From assembly GCA_023428205.1 (NCBI GenBank), contig JAEYZB010000101.1, positions 1-7,515 on the forward strand: a DNA stretch of 7,515 nt, written 5' to 3'. The stretch comes from Bacteroidota bacterium. Lineage in GTDB: Bacteria > Bacteroidota > Bacteroidia > Chitinophagales > LD1. This document shows, one piece after another, positions 6,091-7,515 of the stretch. A program made the position numbers and the translations under genes. A model generated the notes under the pieces. That model worked only from the letters and a program-made list of their open reading frames with translations. It was not told the origin of the DNA and searched no databases. Positions within the stretch are counted from its first letter, which is position 1. Each line of letters starts with the position of its first letter.

Positions 6091-6111
6091 TCGTTTTTTT
6101 TACCCATTTCC

Positions 6112-7515
6112 TCAAAACGGAATCTCCGAAAGCACATCCTTTTCACCACCGCGCACATAGCGCGCCAATGCCCAAATCGGAAACACATTTCGGTACGAAG
6201 TGTATGTTATCATACAATTAAAATTAAACACCCCGCTAATGGCTTGTTGATTCCAATCGCCATTTTTTTGTTGTTGCTGAATGAGGAAACTAATCGCTTT
6301 ATCTATCACGTTTTTATCAGGGTAGCGAGCAGCCATTAATCCCAAAACAGCCCAAGCGGTATTGACGACTTGTGAAATTTCGTGCTGTATATATTGTTTC
6401 TTTACACAAGATTCAAACGATTCTCCCCAGCCTCCATCTTCTTTTTGTTTAGACACCAGAAAGTCACATGCCGCTTTTGTTTGGCTCGAATTGTGATAGA
6501 ACATTTTTTGCGAAGCAAGTGCTTCCAAACCAAACCACGTAGCGTAGGTAAAACACACCGCCCACGAACCCAGCCACGAACCATCCGTACGCTGTGCCGA
6601 CAACAAAAACTCCACTCCGGAATAAATAGACTTCTTAATCTCGTCCGTTTTATAATCGGGATAGTGCCGATGAAAATACTGTAACGCCTGAATACACGAT
6701 GAACTGCATTCCACATACGGATATTCCACCATAATATCGGCAAATACAGCCGCAGGGTTGAGCAATTCGAGCCACTTCGCACCGCGCACCAATTCGTAAG
6801 AAGCCCAACCGCCATTTTTATTTTGCAATGACAAAATGAAATCTACGGCAAGACACATTCGCTCATAACTCACTTTTTGTTCTAATTCAGGAAACGTATT
6901 ATGTGTAGTAAGCACCGCCAACAAACCCTCCGCAGTACAATCAGTTATTGGATAACTATGTTCTATGGTCGAAAATGGCCAAGCGCCAAGCGAAGGCTGC
7001 TGAAAAAATGTTTCAAAATCGCTTTCGTCTTCTTTTATTTGCGAGTAATCAATATAGTCATACGCTTTCGAAATGGATGAAAAAAACGAGGAGGCTTCCT
7101 TCGACTCACAAAAAGCTTGCACAGCAAAAGCGGTATCCCAAAGTTGCGAACCATTGTAGCCGTTCATTTTCATGCCATCTTCCGCTAGCCACAAATAATC
7201 AAACCACCGTTCGTAATGCTTTTTAAATTGCGTACTGTCTTTCCCGTGTATATGCCACACCGCAATGGAATTAATTACCTGATTCACAGGACCTAAATTG
7301 ACATAGTTTGTCTGCTTGTCTTCTGCGTCAATATATTGCTTTATAAAATCAACCGCCTTTGTACGCCATTTCCTCAAAGGCGTTTTTTCATACGCATTCG
7401 CAAAAAAATTGACCACAGAAAGTAATGCTGACGGTTTGGAATAAACATCGCGATCGTTCACTTCGTTGCGCGCTTTTCGCCAATCAATTTCAGAAAATGG
7501 CTCCACATATATTTC
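6112..7515 (-). CDS. Oxidosqualene cyclase, cycloartenol-synthase-like (C-terminal ~467 residues; N-terminus off right edge)
   Basis: The enzyme cyclises 2,3-oxidosqualene to a protosterol. The frame is open to the right edge; the GTG at 7506 is not a real start, because the family is about 730 residues and about 265 are missing. Numbering from that GTG codon: GMKMNGYNGSQLWD at 111-124, PFST at 177-180, then SYPITDCTAEG at 184-194 with the proton-donating Asp189 of DCTAE. Cys190 and Cys267 (VEC) are its usual hydrogen-bond partners. QW motifs lie at 228-234, 305-311, 354-360 and 412-418, and the end follows the family (SWAVCFTY, GVFNFNCMITYTSYRN, FPIWALARY). Squalene-hopene cyclase is excluded, since it has DxDD. 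Tyr117, His183 and Ile187 match the plant cycloartenol-synthase residues Tyr410, His477 and Ile481, whereas human lanosterol synthase has Thr, Cys and Val. The gene is convergent with the operon that makes its substrate. Confidence 0.94.
   Translation of the reverse strand, partial: EIYVEPFSEIDWRKARNEVNDRDVYSKPSALLSVVNFFANAYEKTPLRKWRTKAVDFIKQYIDAEDKQTNYVNLGPVNQVINSIAVWHIHGKDSTQFKKHYERWFDYLWLAEDGMKMNGYNGSQLWDTAFAVQAFCESKEASSFFSSISKAYDYIDYSQIKEDESDFETFFQQPSLGAWPFSTIEHSYPITDCTAEGLLAVLTTHNTFPELEQKVSYERMCLAVDFILSLQNKNGGWASYELVRGAKWLELLNPAAVFADIMVEYPYVECSSSCIQALQYFHRHYPDYKTDEIKKSIYSGVEFLLSAQRTDGSWLGSWAVCFTYATWFGLEALASQKMFYHNSSQTKAACDFLVSKQKEDGGWGESFESCVKKQYIQHEISQVVNTAWAVLGLMAARYPDKNVIDKAISFLIQQQQKNGDWNQQAISGVFNFNCMITYTSYRNVFPIWALARYVRGGEKDVLSEIPF

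Noticed and set aside
6071..6101. Rho-independent terminator before the T-tract at 6094-6101
   Set aside because: The GC-containing segment before the T-run is a direct repeat (CGACC...CGACC), and I could not form a stable stem from it. The weak ACTG/CAGT pairing near 6012-6031 is too short and too far away.
5780..6115. Minus-strand 111-codon frame starting at a TTG that overlaps the cyclase stop
   Set aside because: It is mostly antisense to the AraC DNA-binding domain, has no hydrophobic or family pattern, and would use a TTG start. A 16-codon frame from the ATG at 6106 is equally unsupported.
6402..6815. Minus-strand 137-codon frame inside the cyclase gene
   Set aside because: Out-of-frame shadow of the cyclase, with composition typical of a shifted frame and no motif.
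6948..7226. Plus-strand 92-codon frame opposite the cyclase
   Set aside because: Lies opposite the most conserved active-site coding region; basic, motif-free translation.
6112..7506. A complete 464-residue cyclase starting at GTG 7506
   Set aside because: The frame stays open upstream (Glu-Ile-Tyr before the GTG) to the window edge, and the family needs about 265 more N-terminal residues, so this is an edge-truncated gene, not a short one.
6112..7515. Squalene-hopene cyclase as the identity of the minus-strand cyclase
   Set aside because: The catalytic motif is DCTAE, typical of oxidosqualene cyclases, not DxDD, and a squalene monooxygenase is nearby.

Overview
The window looks like a piece of a Bacteroidota (Bacteroidetes) chromosome. 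The left-edge gene encodes a secreted protein of the kind common in that phylum (signal peptide, an 'NYQAIARD' start to the mature domain, 'LLSVPYALYA', then a collagen-like Gly-Pro-rich stretch). There is also a 7TM-AraC regulator, a class I associate with this phylum. Start codons lack Shine-Dalgarno sequences and sit behind A/T-rich stretches. Two perfect matches to the Bacteroidota -7 promoter element (TAnnTTTG) lie in the one large intergenic region. Base composition is moderately A/T-rich throughout.

Layout: (1) 1-514, minus strand, 5' part of the secreted collagen-like protein gene. (2) 515-871, a divergent intergenic region with two candidate -7 boxes, two inverted repeats and one direct repeat. 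(3) 872-6011, a tight plus-strand run of five genes: eukaryote-type squalene synthase, squalene monooxygenase, an all-trans polyprenyl diphosphate synthase, a secreted DUF2147 protein and a 7TM-AraC regulator. Gaps are 2 nt, a 4-nt overlap, 15 nt and 6 nt. (4) 6012-6111, a short convergent intergenic region with a degenerate two-unit intergenic repeat. (5) 6112-7515, minus strand, the C-terminal ~467 residues of an oxidosqualene cyclase that runs off the right edge.

Together the genes encode the entry to sterol biosynthesis: prenyl diphosphate supply -> squalene -> 2,3-oxidosqualene -> cyclised protosterol. This is rare in bacteria. The squalene synthase is of the eukaryotic family rather than HpnCDE, the epoxidase is of the SQLE/Erg1 family, and the cyclase has DCTAE (oxidosqualene cyclase), not DxDD (squalene-hopene cyclase). 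The three residues that best separate cycloartenol from lanosterol synthases are the plant-type Tyr/His/Ile, so the predicted product is cycloartenol (or parkeol) rather than lanosterol. The regulator and the DUF2147 gene are co-directional with the pathway genes and may be part of the same operon. Their link to sterols is inference from position only. No later sterol-tailoring genes (demethylases, reductases, isomerases) are in the window.
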